Origin: Desulfobacteraceae bacterium
GTDB taxonomy: Bacteria; Desulfobacterota; Desulfobacteria; Desulfobacterales; ETH-SRB1
Assembly (NCBI GenBank): GCA_028571455.1
Contig: JAPVVG010000168.1
Location: 1 to 34,334 of the forward strand
DNA: 34,334 nt
Reading direction: 5' to 3'
The translations under genes and the position numbers were made by a program. Shown here in pieces: positions 16,801-26,837 of the stretch; within the stretch, counting starts at the first letter, position 1; every line of letters begins with the position of its first letter. Below the pieces are notes generated by a model. It saw only the letters and a list, made by a program, of their open reading frames with translations, made no database searches and was not told the origin of the DNA.

Positions 16801-18255
16801 ATGTCTGTTTTAAAAGCAATAAAGGAGGTAAAGGGGTTTTTAGAGATAGATCCCTCCCTTCCGTATAAGGTGGCCGACATTTCGCTTGCAGATTTCGGAT
16901 TCAGAGAGATGAAACTTGCAGAAAATGAAATGCCCGGCCTTATGGCGGTTCGGAAAAAATACGGTCCTGAAAAACCGCTAAATGGAATGAAAATTATGGG
17001 AAGTCTCCATACGACCATTCAGACCGCCATGCTTATTGCAACGCTCAAGGAGCTTGGAGCCGACCTACGCTGGGCTACGTGCAACATCTTTTCAACACAG
17101 GATCATGCTGCTGCTGCAATTGCCAAAGCAGAACTTGCGGCAGTCTATGCATGGAAAGGCGAAACTCTCGAAGACTTCTGGTGGTGTACGGAACAGGCCC
17201 TTACATGGCCCGACGGCAGCGGTCCCGATCTTATTGTTGATGATGGCGGAGACGCCACTCTATATGTGCATCAGGGCGCAAAAATAGAAAATGACCCTGC
17301 CCTTTTAGATAAGGCTTATGACAGCCGTGATATGCAATGTCTTATAGCGCGCCTGAAGGTGAGTTATGAACGGGATTCCAGGCGCTGGACAACAATCGCA
17401 TCAAAAATCAGAGGCGTTTCCGAAGAGACAACTACCGGTGTTCACAGGCTTTACCACCTTGCAAGAAGCGGCGAGCTGCTTTTTCCGGCTTTTAATGTAA
17501 ACGATTCGGTCACAAAATCAAAGTTTGACAACCTTTACGGATGTCAGGAATCGTTGGCAGATGGAATCAAACGTGCCACAGATATTATGCTTGCCGGCAA
17601 GATCGTAGTGATATGCGGGTATGGTGATGTTGGCAAGGGATGCGCAAAATCGATGAGCGGATACGGAGCGCGTGTGCTTATTACCGAGATCGATCCTATA
17701 TGTGCTCTGCAGGCTTCTATGGAAGGATATGAAGTTGTGACCATGGAGGACGCAGCGCCGGTCGGAGATATCTTTGTTACAGCCACAGGATGCTACCATG
17801 TGATTACCGGCGAGCATATGGAACAGATGAAAAATGAAGCAATTGTCTGCAACATCGGACATTTTGATAATGAAATTCAGATGACCCATCTGGATGATAA
17901 TCCAGATTGTAAAAAGGAGCAGATTAAACCACAGGTTGACAAGTGGACTCTTAAATCAGGGCGATCCATTATTGTGCTTGCAGAAGGGAGGCTGGTAAAC
18001 CTCGGATGCGCAACAGGCCATCCCAGCTTTGTAATGAGCAATAGTTTTACAAACCAATGTCTTGCACAGATGGAGCTTGCATTAAAGCAATACGAAAGAA
18101 AAGTATATACGCTTCCCAAAAAGCTTGACGAGGAGGTAGCCCGGCTTCATATTGGCAAGCTTGGCGTAAAACTAACAAAACTCAACCAGTTCCAGGCCGA
18201 TTACCTTGGAGTACCGGTTGACGGTCCCTATAAAGCGGACAACTACAGGTACTAG
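16801..18255 (+). CDS. ahcY: Adenosylhomocysteinase (S-adenosyl-L-homocysteine hydrolase)
   Basis: [69 protein letters not shown]-terminal [10 protein letters not shown]. Confidence 0.97.
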   Translation: MSVLKAIKEVKGFLEIDPSLPYKVADISLADFGFREMKLAENEMPGLMAVRKKYGPEKPLNGMKIMGSLHTTIQTAMLIATLKELGADLRWATCNIFSTQDHAAAAIAKAELAAVYAWKGETLEDFWWCTEQALTWPDGSGPDLIVDDGGDATLYVHQGAKIENDPALLDKAYDSRDMQCLIARLKVSYERDSRRWTTIASKIRGVSEETTTGVHRLYHLARSGELLFPAFNVNDSVTKSKFDNLYGCQESLADGIKRATDIMLAGKIVVICGYGDVGKGCAKSMSGYGARVLITEIDPICALQASMEGYEVVTMEDAAPVGDIFVTATGCYHVITGEHMEQMKNEAIVCNIGHFDNEIQMTHLDDNPDCKKEQIKPQVDKWTLKSGRSIIVLAEGRLVNLGCATGHPSFVMSNSFTNQCLAQMELALKQYERKVYTLPKKLDEEVARLHIGKLGVKLTKLNQFQADYLGVPVDGPYKADNYRY

Positions 18256-18341
18256 CCCGAATATTGAAACTACCTGCAGCCCCGCAACCTGCTAAAACAG
18301 AAAGGCCGCAACTCATTAGAATTACAGCATTTGTTTTAGTA

Positions 18342-18430
18342 TGGTGCCGAAGGGGAGACTCGAACTCCCACAGGCATACACCCACTAGACCCTGAACCTA
18401 GCGCGTCTACCAGTTCCGCCACTTCGGCAC
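18342..18430 (-). tRNA. tRNA-Leu (anticodon CAG), CCA encoded
   Basis: The reverse strand GTGCCGAAGTGGCGGAACTGGTAGACGCGCTAGGTTCAGGGTCTAGTGGGTGTATGCCTGTGGGAGTTCGAGTCTCCCCTTCGGCACCA folds as a class II tRNA with long variable arm. The anticodon loop is TTCAGGG. Confidence 0.95.
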
Positions 18431-18506
18431 AAAATTAAAATGATTGATTTTTTAACAGAATTAATTTAACTAAATTCTTTTTTGTTTGTTGTCAAGTTCA
18501 TTATTA

Positions 18507-18697
18507 CCTAAGATGAGCGATTAGCTCTTAGCAATTAGCGATTAGCTTTTATTATTTCGGGTGGTTACCAGCGATTCGATTTTCACCTCCGCCAACGGGC
18601 TCTGGCGGATTGACCTTTAGCAATATATTGAAATTATTGTGCTAATCCGCCAAAGGGCTCTGGCGGACTAACTGCTAAAAGCTCAATTAAGGTATTA
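18507..18697. repeat. Intergenic repeat G2 (same family as 5483-5676)
   Basis: Near-identical to G1 over most of its length, with a second copy of the AAAGGGCTCTGGCGGA module on its right side. Confidence 0.85.
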
Positions 18698-18723
18698 TTA
18701 ATAATAATTATTGGATAATATAA

Positions 18724-19659
18724 ATGAACATCATTGAAGATATTGAAAAGATTGATCATCCATATAAAAATGCGGTTATTACCATCGGCAACTTCGATGG
18801 CGTGCACATTGGGCACCGGGCCCTTTTCCATCAGGTAATAGAAAAGGCAAGGGCGCTTCAGGGCACCTCTATCGTCATGACCTTTGAGCCTCATCCAGTT
18901 AGGGTGTTAAAACAAAACAACCATCCACCCCTTATAACCCTGTATGAACAAAAAATAGAGCTCATCGAAAAGGCCGGAATTGATATTCTTATTTGCATAC
19001 ACTTTACACGAGAATTCGCCTCAATACCGGCAAAAGAATTTATAGAAGAAATTCTGGTTGATCGTATCGGCACGAAAGCCGTTGTTGTTGGAAAAGATTA
19101 TACTTTTGGCAAAAACCGTGAAGGTAACCTCGATTTACTTAAAACATATGGAAAACGGCTCGATTTTGAAGTAATCGTTGTCAGAGAAATTCAAATGTTA
19201 AACAATTCGGAAGATAAAATCAGCAGCACCGGGATACGTGAGCTTATATCAGATGGAAAAGTTGCTGAATCACAAAAACTTTTAGGCAGACACTACCAGA
19301 TAAGGGGCACAGTTATGACCGGACGAGACAGAGGGGGCAGGCTCCTTGGCTTTCCTACCGCCAATATAAACCTTTATGATGAACTCAGCCCTAAAACCGG
19401 TGTCTATGCGGTTACCGTTGAATGCAAAGGGAGTAAATATAAAGGGGTCGCCAATATAGGATACAGCCCGACTTTTGATGACCGCATCTTTACGGTTGAG
19501 GCTCATATCCTCGACTTTAATGATGATATATACAGACAGAAAATCCGTGTAAATTTTATAAAGCGGCTCAGAGATGAAAAAAAGTTTTTAAATATTTCAG
19601 AATTATCAAAACAGATTAAAAAAGACATAGATAAAGCGCGCGATATCATTTCATTATAA
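18724..19659 (+). CDS. ribF: Bifunctional riboflavin kinase / FMN adenylyltransferase
   Basis: AVITIGNFDGVHIGHRALFHQVIEKA, VVGKDYTFGKNREGN, GRDRGGRLLGFPTANINL, TGVYAVTV. Confidence 0.95.
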   Translation: MNIIEDIEKIDHPYKNAVITIGNFDGVHIGHRALFHQVIEKARALQGTSIVMTFEPHPVRVLKQNNHPPLITLYEQKIELIEKAGIDILICIHFTREFASIPAKEFIEEILVDRIGTKAVVVGKDYTFGKNREGNLDLLKTYGKRLDFEVIVVREIQMLNNSEDKISSTGIRELISDGKVAESQKLLGRHYQIRGTVMTGRDRGGRLLGFPTANINLYDELSPKTGVYAVTVECKGSKYKGVANIGYSPTFDDRIFTVEAHILDFNDDIYRQKIRVNFIKRLRDEKKFLNISELSKQIKKDIDKARDIISL

Positions 19660-19693
19660 TACCGGTATAAATTGTTCCTGCTGCCTTTATATT

Positions 19694-19896
19694 TGATGAA
19701 CTCGTAAAAAGTCGGATTTCTACCGTTTTGTCATTCCCGACCTGATCGGGGCACGTAGTGACACGAAGTGACACGAAGTGAAGCGTCAGCGCTAACCGTC
19801 AGCGCTAACCATTAGCGCTATCCAGTTCTTTCAAGCACTTATGGACTCCCGCCTTCGCGGGAGTGACTCGATTTTTGACTTTTTACGAGACCATCA
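19694..19896. mobile_element. TIR element B1 (TIR type B, core type 2), 203 bp, flanked by TATT
   Basis: TGATGAACTCGTAAAAAGTC (19694-19713) / GACTTTTTACGAGACCATCA (19877-19896). Core 2 runs from TCATTCCCG (19731) to TCGCGGGAGTGAC (19865). TATT flanks both sides. Confidence 0.82.
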
Positions 19897-19909
19897 TATT
19901 TTAATAGTT

Positions 19910-20989
19910 ATGAAAAAAAACATAAGCATTTATCTGACTCTGGGAATATTATTGTCCGCCTTAGCCCTTTATCTATCCTTTAGAAATGTTCCGTTTGCCG
20001 ATCTTGCAACTTATCTGACAACAATAAATTACTTTTGGATATTACCATCTGTATTTATCGCCCTGATTAGTTTTGTTATAAGAACTCTTAGGTGGCAGTT
20101 TATCCTTGGGGCGGCACACACAGTAAGCTTCCGGCAGGCATTTCATCCCCTGATGATTGGCTTTATGTTAAACTGCATCCTTCCCGGCAGGATCGGCGAG
20201 TTGGCAAGGCCTGCAATTCTACAGAAAAAGGATAATATTCCATTTTCTACCGGTCTTGCAACGGTTGCTGCTGAAAGGTTGTTTGACATAATTCTTCTGA
20301 TAATACTTTCAATAACTGTGTTTGCATCTGTTCATATAGATCCGGCGCTTGATATTTCCTTTGGCAAGTATCATCTAAACAGAGAAACACTGCTAACTAT
20401 TGGCGCAGGCATGTTTAAGCTAAGCGCTGTGCTAATTGCCGGAATAATAATAATCAACTTTTCAGCAATCCAAAAGGTTGTAAAAAGGTTGATCATGGCA
20501 ATGCCATCTATATTTTTTTTTGTGGGCAGTGATTTTAAAAACCGGATGCAGGAAAAAATTTGCACGCCCCTTATAGGTTTTTTAGAAAATTTTGCCTTAG
20601 GTTTTGCTCTGATTAAGAACCCAAGAAAGGTGGGTATTTGCATTGTGCTGTCAACTATTATCTGGAGCCTTGCAGCTTTATCATATTATGTAATGGCGCT
20701 TGGCTGTCCAGGCATACGGCTTTCATATTTTGAGATCACGGCGGTCATGATAATTATCTGTCTGTTTATCGCTCTTCCGTCAGTACCCGGTTTCTGGGGA
20801 CTCTGGGAAGCAGGAGGAGTGTTTGCCCTGTCTCTTTTCGGGATTTCGGCAAAGGAAGCCCTCGGCTTTACACTTGCAAACCATGTAATTCAAATAGTTC
20901 CTGTAATAATTATCGGTATTTTATCAGCAATGGCAATCGGTGTGAATATACTGAAGCTCCATGCAACAGACAAATTAAAAGATAGATAA
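19910..20989 (+). CDS. Lysylphosphatidylglycerol synthase transmembrane-type (UPF0104-like) membrane protein
   Basis: MKKNISIYLTLGILLSALALYLSFRNVPFADL... with GFMLNCILPGRIGELARPAILQ and VPGFWGLWEAGGVFALSLFGIS, typical of the flippase-like LPG_synthase_TM family. The track start 19841 lies inside element B1; ATG 19910 is preferred. Confidence 0.82.
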   Translation: MKKNISIYLTLGILLSALALYLSFRNVPFADLATYLTTINYFWILPSVFIALISFVIRTLRWQFILGAAHTVSFRQAFHPLMIGFMLNCILPGRIGELARPAILQKKDNIPFSTGLATVAAERLFDIILLIILSITVFASVHIDPALDISFGKYHLNRETLLTIGAGMFKLSAVLIAGIIIINFSAIQKVVKRLIMAMPSIFFFVGSDFKNRMQEKICTPLIGFLENFALGFALIKNPRKVGICIVLSTIIWSLAALSYYVMALGCPGIRLSYFEITAVMIIICLFIALPSVPGFWGLWEAGGVFALSLFGISAKEALGFTLANHVIQIVPVIIIGILSAMAIGVNILKLHATDKLKDR

Positions 20990-21014
20990 GACTCATTTTT
21001 AAAAGGATATTATT

Positions 21015-21524
21015 ATGTCGACACTAACTGTGCTAACATATCCGGACAAATTTCTTAGTCAATCTGCAAAACCTGTAGAAAATATCGATGGCGCAATCCA
21101 GAATATGATTGAAGGCATGTCTTCCACCATGTATGAATCTCCTGGCGTGGGGCTGGCTGCCATACAGGTGGGATTTGACCAAAGCATTATCGTTTACGAC
21201 ATTTCGCCAAGGGATGAAAAGCGGTCTTTACATGTTCTTATAAATCCAAAAGTTATCTCCAGTGAAGGAACTACTATTTCCGAAAGCGAAGGATGTCTGA
21301 GCGTTCCTGATTTTAGGGCTGATGTAAAACGCTCAGCCTCTATCCTGGTTGAAGGGTTTGACAGGAAAGAAAAACCATTGAGAATAGAGGCCCATGGACA
21401 CCTTGCTGTTGTCTTGCAGCATGAAATTGATCATTTAAACGGCATATTATTTATAGACCGGATAAGCAGTTTAAAAAGAGGTCTTTATAAAAGACGTATC
21501 AAGAAGATGTTAAAACAAAAGTGA
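21015..21524 (+). CDS. def: Peptide deformylase
   Basis: GVGLAAIQVG, EGCLSVP and QHEIDHLNGILFIDR motifs. Confidence 0.97.
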   Translation: MSTLTVLTYPDKFLSQSAKPVENIDGAIQNMIEGMSSTMYESPGVGLAAIQVGFDQSIIVYDISPRDEKRSLHVLINPKVISSEGTTISESEGCLSVPDFRADVKRSASILVEGFDRKEKPLRIEAHGHLAVVLQHEIDHLNGILFIDRISSLKRGLYKRRIKKMLKQK

Positions 21525-21681
21525 GCGATTAGCCATTAGCTTTTAGCTATTAGTCAAACTATATCAAGATGTTATTAAATAATAATCCGCCAGAGCCCAT
21601 TGGCGGAGGTGATTAATAAATAATTATACGAATGCATATTTCATAAGAGCCAACGGCTAATTGCTAACAGCTAATCGCTTA
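21522..21681. repeat. Intergenic repeat G3 (TGAGCGATTAGC...GCTAATCGCTTA inverted repeat)
   Basis: TGAGCGATTAGCCATTAGC at the left; GCTAATTGCTAACAGCTAATCGCTTA at the right. The internal CCGCCAGAGCCCATTGGCGG hairpin is the inverse orientation of the G1/G2 hairpin. Confidence 0.78.
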
Positions 21682-21698
21682 ACATAGGTAAGGCAAAA

Positions 21699-22655
21699 AT
21701 GACAAAGCCGGCGATAAAGAAAAAAATCAAAATCATATTTATGGGCACGCCGGATTTTGCCGTACCCGCATTAACTGCCCTTCACAACAATAAATATGAC
21801 GTGGTTTTAGTGGTAACCCAGCCTGACCGGCCAAAAGGAAGGGGCCGCAAGCCGGTTTCTCCCCCTGTTAAGCAGACAGCCGTGCATCTGGGATATGATG
21901 TAATTCAGCCGATATCGATCAAAACAGACGAGTTTGCAAACAATGTGATAAGATTAAAACCGGACATGTTTGTTGTGTCGGCCTTTGGTCATATTCTTCC
22001 AAAAAGGCTTCTAAAACTGCCAAAAATCGGCGCATTAAATATACATGCCTCACTCCTTCCAAAATATCGGGGGGCTGCGCCAATCCAGTGGGCTATCATA
22101 AACGGCGAAAAGGAGACCGGAGTTACCACCATGCTTATAGATGAAGGTCTGGATACAGGAGACATCCTCTTTACATCAAAAATTCAAATCTCTCATGATG
22201 ACACATCAGCCACCCTTCACGATCGTCTGGCCGATCTTGGAGCTGATCTTCTTATAAAAACCCTAAAAGCTATAGAGGCCGGCAATATAAATTCCATTCC
22301 TCAAGACCACACAATGGCCACGTATGCACCAAAACTTAAAAAAAAGGACGGCCATATAAACTGGGAGATGGCTGCAGATAAACTCGAGGCTTTTATACGC
22401 GGGATGACACCATGGCCAGGAGCATTTACTTTTTGCAAGAACACACGTCTCAAGATATTCAGTTCAACGCCAATCATGATACCTGTCGATAAAACCCCGG
22501 GCACTATATTAAAAGGGTTTCCTGATGAACTTCGCATTGCAACCGGAAAAGGGGCTCTGTCCATCCTGGAAATACAGGGAGAATCCGGAAAGCGCCTTTT
22601 GATTAAAGATTTTCTGCGCGGATTTAAACTGCCACCCGGCACTGTCCTAAATTAA
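21699..22655 (+). CDS. fmt: Methionyl-tRNA formyltransferase
   Basis: KIIFMGTPDFAVPALTAL, VTQPDRPKGRGRK, NIHASLLPKYRGAAPIQWAIINGEKETGVT. Confidence 0.97.
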   Translation: MTKPAIKKKIKIIFMGTPDFAVPALTALHNNKYDVVLVVTQPDRPKGRGRKPVSPPVKQTAVHLGYDVIQPISIKTDEFANNVIRLKPDMFVVSAFGHILPKRLLKLPKIGALNIHASLLPKYRGAAPIQWAIINGEKETGVTTMLIDEGLDTGDILFTSKIQISHDDTSATLHDRLADLGADLLIKTLKAIEAGNINSIPQDHTMATYAPKLKKKDGHINWEMAADKLEAFIRGMTPWPGAFTFCKNTRLKIFSSTPIMIPVDKTPGTILKGFPDELRIATGKGALSILEIQGESGKRLLIKDFLRGFKLPPGTVLN

Positions 22656-22656
22656 T

Positions 22657-24069
22657 ATGAAAGCTAATCCTCGCAAGACTGCGCTGTTTGTCTTGAATTC
22701 TCTGGATAAAGGACGTCATACTCTGGATAGGATACTGGAAGATATTCAAAACAAAGAGCTGTTTCTTTCAAGAAGAGATCAGGCTTTGTTTTATGCGCTG
22801 GTTTACGGGGTTTTAAGATGGCAGGGTCTCCTTGACTGGACAATAAATCATTTTTCAAAAACCAGCCTTAAAAAGATAGACCCCAGGGTTTTGAATATTC
22901 TTCGGCTTGGGCTTTTTCAAATAATTTATTTAAACAGGATACCTGTTTCTGCTGCTGTTAATACCTCTGTTGAAATCGCAAGGTCATTTGCATCTTCCCG
23001 TGCCGCCGGGTTTGTAAATGCTCTCTTGCGCAATGCTGCCGGAGAATATAAAAATATCCCTTTCCCTGACCCTGTTAAAAACTCTGTATACAGTCTGTCT
23101 GTTAGAAAATCGTTTCCAGAGTGGCTGATTAAGCGATGGGTAAATCAATTTGGGCTAAAAGAGACCGAAGAGCTCTGTGATGCAATAAATACAATTCCCC
23201 CAATTACCGTCCGTACAAACAGTCTCAGGACAACCCGTGATGATCTGGCTAAAAGCCTTGCATCTGATGTGCAGCAAATTGAAAATACAACTTACTCTCC
23301 TGACGGCATACGTTTTATTAAACCAGACAGATCAATTCCTGAAATAAAAGCCTTTAAGAACGGCTGGTTCCAGGTCCAGGATGAGGCTGCACAGCTTGTT
23401 ACCTGTCTATTAAATCCCCGGCCCGGAGATACTGTTTTAGACGCATGCGCAGGTCTGGGCGGCAAAACCGGACATATTGCACAGATGATGAAAAATACAG
23501 GCAGACTGTTAGCTCTGGATAATCAGGATAATAAACTGCAACGGCTTGAGTCTGAAATGAAAAGACTTGGAATCTCAATTGTAACAACCTGCGATTACGA
23601 TCTTACTATCCCGTTTGACAGGCAATTTTCATATATGGGCTTTTCCGGATTTGACCGTATTCTTTTAGACGCGCCATGTTCGGGGCTGGGCGTTTTAAGG
23701 AGAAACCCTGATGCAAAATGGTTAATATCAGCTAATAGATTCAATACTTACAAGACAAGACAGATAAACTTTCTAAGTAATTTAGCGCAGCTTGTCAAGC
23801 CGTCAGGCACCCTGGTTTATGCTGTATGCAGCACAGAACCGGAGGAAAATGAAGAGGTGGTTAAAGGGTTTTTGAATATGCATTCAGAGTTTGTTGTAAA
23901 TAATAAGCTTGAAGGTCTGCCAAAAAATGTATATTCTCTTATAAATAAAAACCGATATTTAAAAACTTATCCGCATATAAATAATATGGATGGTTTTTTT
24001 GCGGTTTGTTTTAAACGGATAGTAACTATTCAGGTAGGCACAGAGGGGCAAAGGCACAAAGAAAAATGA
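22657..24069 (+). CDS. rsmB: 16S rRNA (cytosine(967)-C(5))-methyltransferase
   Basis: NusB-like N-terminus plus DAAPGxG-like motif (VLDACAGLGGKTGHIAQMM), DRILLDAPCSGLGVLRRNPDAKW and YAVCSTEPEENEEV. Confidence 0.93.
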   Translation: MKANPRKTALFVLNSLDKGRHTLDRILEDIQNKELFLSRRDQALFYALVYGVLRWQGLLDWTINHFSKTSLKKIDPRVLNILRLGLFQIIYLNRIPVSAAVNTSVEIARSFASSRAAGFVNALLRNAAGEYKNIPFPDPVKNSVYSLSVRKSFPEWLIKRWVNQFGLKETEELCDAINTIPPITVRTNSLRTTRDDLAKSLASDVQQIENTTYSPDGIRFIKPDRSIPEIKAFKNGWFQVQDEAAQLVTCLLNPRPGDTVLDACAGLGGKTGHIAQMMKNTGRLLALDNQDNKLQRLESEMKRLGISIVTTCDYDLTIPFDRQFSYMGFSGFDRILLDAPCSGLGVLRRNPDAKWLISANRFNTYKTRQINFLSNLAQLVKPSGTLVYAVCSTEPEENEEVVKGFLNMHSEFVVNNKLEGLPKNVYSLINKNRYLKTYPHINNMDGFFAVCFKRIVTIQVGTEGQRHKEK

Positions 24070-24222
24070 AAACATATAGGAATGCTTCAATAAGTTGTAG
24101 AATTTCCGAGACGTTGAATTAAGCCGAGAAATAGAACGAATGCTTAGCAGTTTAATCAGGAAGTTAAGCAACAAATAGCAAGACAACTTTGTGCCTCTGT
24201 GCCTATTAACCTGAGTAGTTAC
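24022..24222. mobile_element. Long-TIR element F overlapping the rsmB 3' end, 201 bp
   Basis: GTAACTATTCAGGTAGGCACAGAGGGGCAAAGGCACAAAG (24022-24061) versus CTTTGTGCCTCTGTGCCTATTAACCTGAGTAGTTAC (24187-24222), imperfect inverted repeats of about 36-40 bp. Confidence 0.75.
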
Positions 24223-24291
24223 AATCCTATAACACCTAACACGTTTCGCAAAAAGTTCGAAAATATAAAGATATATTCTGGAAGGATTATC

Positions 24292-25224
24292 ATGAAACGA
24301 TTTTATTCTATTTTAATATTAATTGCGGTTCTTTTTTTCTTTGGATGCGCGGGTGGCAATGCTGTGAAGAAGAAGCCTGAGCATATTATCTCAGGCATGA
24401 AAGAAATACGGAAAGGAACCACATGGTATCAAAAAGGTTGTTACAAACGATCTCTGGAGCACTTTTTCAGGGCGCATGAACTTTTTGCCGCATCCGATCA
24501 ATTAGACGGAGTCGCCATGAGCATGAACAATATCGGAAATATTTACAGAATCATGGAAGACATTGACAGCTCCTTACTCTTTTTTGAAGAATCTATCACT
24601 ATATATCAGGATATCAAGGATTACAGCGGGTTAGTACAGGCTCTCTCGAACAAAGCCGCTGTGCTGATAGATAGCGACAGGCTAAAAGAGGCTGCCGCTG
24701 TGTTAAAGTCGGCTGAAGATATTGCGCAAAAAAATTCTATTCCCGCCAATCACATATTAAACAAGTGGGGCATCCTCTTTATCAGGCAAAAGGAATACAG
24801 CCGAGCGGAGGAGATATTGAACTCAGCCCTTGCTAATACTGATCCTGCTAACCATTCAGAATATGCAACAGTAAATTTTGCTCTGGGCACCCTGATGCGT
24901 GAAACCGGGCGCTATGAAAAAGCTATTTATTTCTTTAAGGCAGCTCTGGATACTGACCGCTTATCGGGATTCCACAAAGGGATTGCCGACGATCTTAGCG
25001 CTATTGGGGATATCAATTTTAGCCAAAGCAAATACGAACCAGCAGTGAATTTCTTTAAGCGGAGTATAAAGATTTATGCTCTTATCGAAAACAGAAAGAA
25101 AGTATCTGAAGTCATGGGCCGGCTTGTAAAGGCCGCGGAAAAAGCAGATCTGGATATCAGCATTACAAAACATTTTGTAAAAACCTGGATTGAGGGAAAA
25201 GCTTTTGAAAACCCATGCAAATAA
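24292..25224 (+). CDS. TPR-repeat lipoprotein
   Basis: ATG 24292 gives MKRFYSILILIAVLFFFGCAGG, a lipobox signal peptide, followed by several TPR-like units. AAGGA ribosome-binding site upstream. Confidence 0.75.
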   Translation: MKRFYSILILIAVLFFFGCAGGNAVKKKPEHIISGMKEIRKGTTWYQKGCYKRSLEHFFRAHELFAASDQLDGVAMSMNNIGNIYRIMEDIDSSLLFFEESITIYQDIKDYSGLVQALSNKAAVLIDSDRLKEAAAVLKSAEDIAQKNSIPANHILNKWGILFIRQKEYSRAEEILNSALANTDPANHSEYATVNFALGTLMRETGRYEKAIYFFKAALDTDRLSGFHKGIADDLSAIGDINFSQSKYEPAVNFFKRSIKIYALIENRKKVSEVMGRLVKAAEKADLDISITKHFVKTWIEGKAFENPCK

Positions 25225-26374
25225 CAGCGATATACATCGCCTTTTCTTTGAAGACAAGGAAATTACTCTTATAGGCACGGCTCACGTATCAAGAGAAAGC
25301 GCAAGGCTTGTAGCCTCTGTTATCGAAGAGGAAAAACCTGATACGGTCTGCATCGAACTTTGCCAATCCAGATACCAGTCTATCCGACAAAAGGACAGAT
25401 GGCAAAATATGGATATTGTCAAAGTCATCAAGGAGAAAAAAGCTTTTCTCCTTCTTTCCAACCTGCTTCTGGCATCATTTCAAAAAAGGATAGCTGAAAA
25501 ACTCGATATTAAACCAGGGGCGGAAATTATATCGGCCATTGAAACAGCGGAAAAGGTTGGAGCACAGATAAATCTTGCAGATAGAGATATTCGCATAACA
25601 CTGTCAAGGACCTGGCGCGTTATGTCTCTATGGAACAAGCTGAAAATACTGTTTCAACTTATTTTATCTGCGGGAGAAATTGATGAAATTTCCGAAAAAG
25701 ATATTGAAAAAATGAAACAGGAGGACATGCTGGAAACTCTTCTCGCAGATGTTAAAAAATCGCTTCCTGTTTTAAGAGATATCCTGATTGATGAAAGGGA
25801 CAGATATCTTGCTCATAAGATCAAAGCAGCGCCGGGCAAAAGAATAGTGGCGGTTGTCGGCGCAGGTCATGTGCCGGGCATAAAAAAATACTGGAAAGTA
25901 AATGCAGATATTAACGCTCTTGAAAAGATTCCTCCCAGGAGCATGTTCATGCGCATTTTTAAATGGATTTTGCCTTTATCTATACCGGTTCTCTTTATTT
26001 TAGGCTTTTTCTACGGCGGTTCTACGGCAGGCGCTCAGATGATAACCTGGTGGATAGTGGCAAATGGGGTGATGGCAGGACTTGGAGCGCTAATCGCTTT
26101 TGCCCATCCATTGACGATTCTATCTTCGATCCTGGCAGCTCCTTTAACATCCTTAAATCCAATGATTGCCGCGGGATGGGTTTCAGGGTTGGTTGAGGCT
26201 TTTTCAAGGAAGCCAAAGGTCAAAGATTTTGAAAGCCTTTCTGAGGACATTCTTTCCATAAGTGGTTTCTGGAAAAACAAGGTAACCAAAATCCTGCTGG
26301 TGGTAGCATTTACAAACTTGGGAAGCGCTATAGGCACCTTTATTGCTATTCCGCTTATGTTAAAAGTATTGTAG
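25190..26374 (+). CDS. TraB/GumN (pheromone-shutdown-like) family membrane protein
   Basis: EITLIGTAHVSRESARLVASVIEEEKPDTVCIELCQSRYQSI and KIKAAPGKRIVAVVGAGHVPGI, then a hydrophobic C-terminal half; TraB-family hallmarks. Confidence 0.85.
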   Translation: MREKLLKTHANNSDIHRLFFEDKEITLIGTAHVSRESARLVASVIEEEKPDTVCIELCQSRYQSIRQKDRWQNMDIVKVIKEKKAFLLLSNLLLASFQKRIAEKLDIKPGAEIISAIETAEKVGAQINLADRDIRITLSRTWRVMSLWNKLKILFQLILSAGEIDEISEKDIEKMKQEDMLETLLADVKKSLPVLRDILIDERDRYLAHKIKAAPGKRIVAVVGAGHVPGIKKYWKVNADINALEKIPPRSMFMRIFKWILPLSIPVLFILGFFYGGSTAGAQMITWWIVANGVMAGLGALIAFAHPLTILSSILAAPLTSLNPMIAAGWVSGLVEAFSRKPKVKDFESLSEDILSISGFWKNKVTKILLVVAFTNLGSAIGTFIAIPLMLKVL

Positions 26375-26610
26375 AAGCTATTTCAAAACCCCCGGGGCTT
26401 ATCCAATAGGTACCGTAGCCCTTACCATCAACACGGACTGGGGCAGATAACCGGTTTGCGATCTCCGCAGGTGCGGGATGGGGACGTCCTTGACTAATTA
26501 TACTAATTCCCTCATCGAGTTTGTGTTGTTGCGATCCATAACCCCCTCGAATTCACACCCGCCGTTTTGTCCAATTTGTCAAGGGCCCCCAAGGAGCCTC
26601 ATGATGAATA

Positions 26611-26773
26611 TATACCTCGGAAGGTCACAAATTGTGCTTTTTTCGGTGAGCAATGAGCATCAAAAGCAAGGCGCGAAGGCGCGGAATAGCAGGCTATTGC
26701 AAGTCTGAGCAACGCTGCTATTGTGATGTTCATGGCCAGCGAAAAATCGTTATTTGTGGCCTTCCGAGGTATA
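26611..26773. mobile_element. TIR element E, 163 bp
   Basis: TATACCTCGGAAGGTCACAAAT (26611-26632) versus the reverse complement of ATTTGTGGCCTTCCGAGGTATA (26752-26773), one mismatch in 22. Internal AATAGCAGGCTATT hairpin. Confidence 0.78.
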
Positions 26774-26837
26774 GAGCCTACGCATAAACTCAAACTGATC
26801 TTTGACACCGTATTTTTAAATCTTCTGTGAAAACAGG

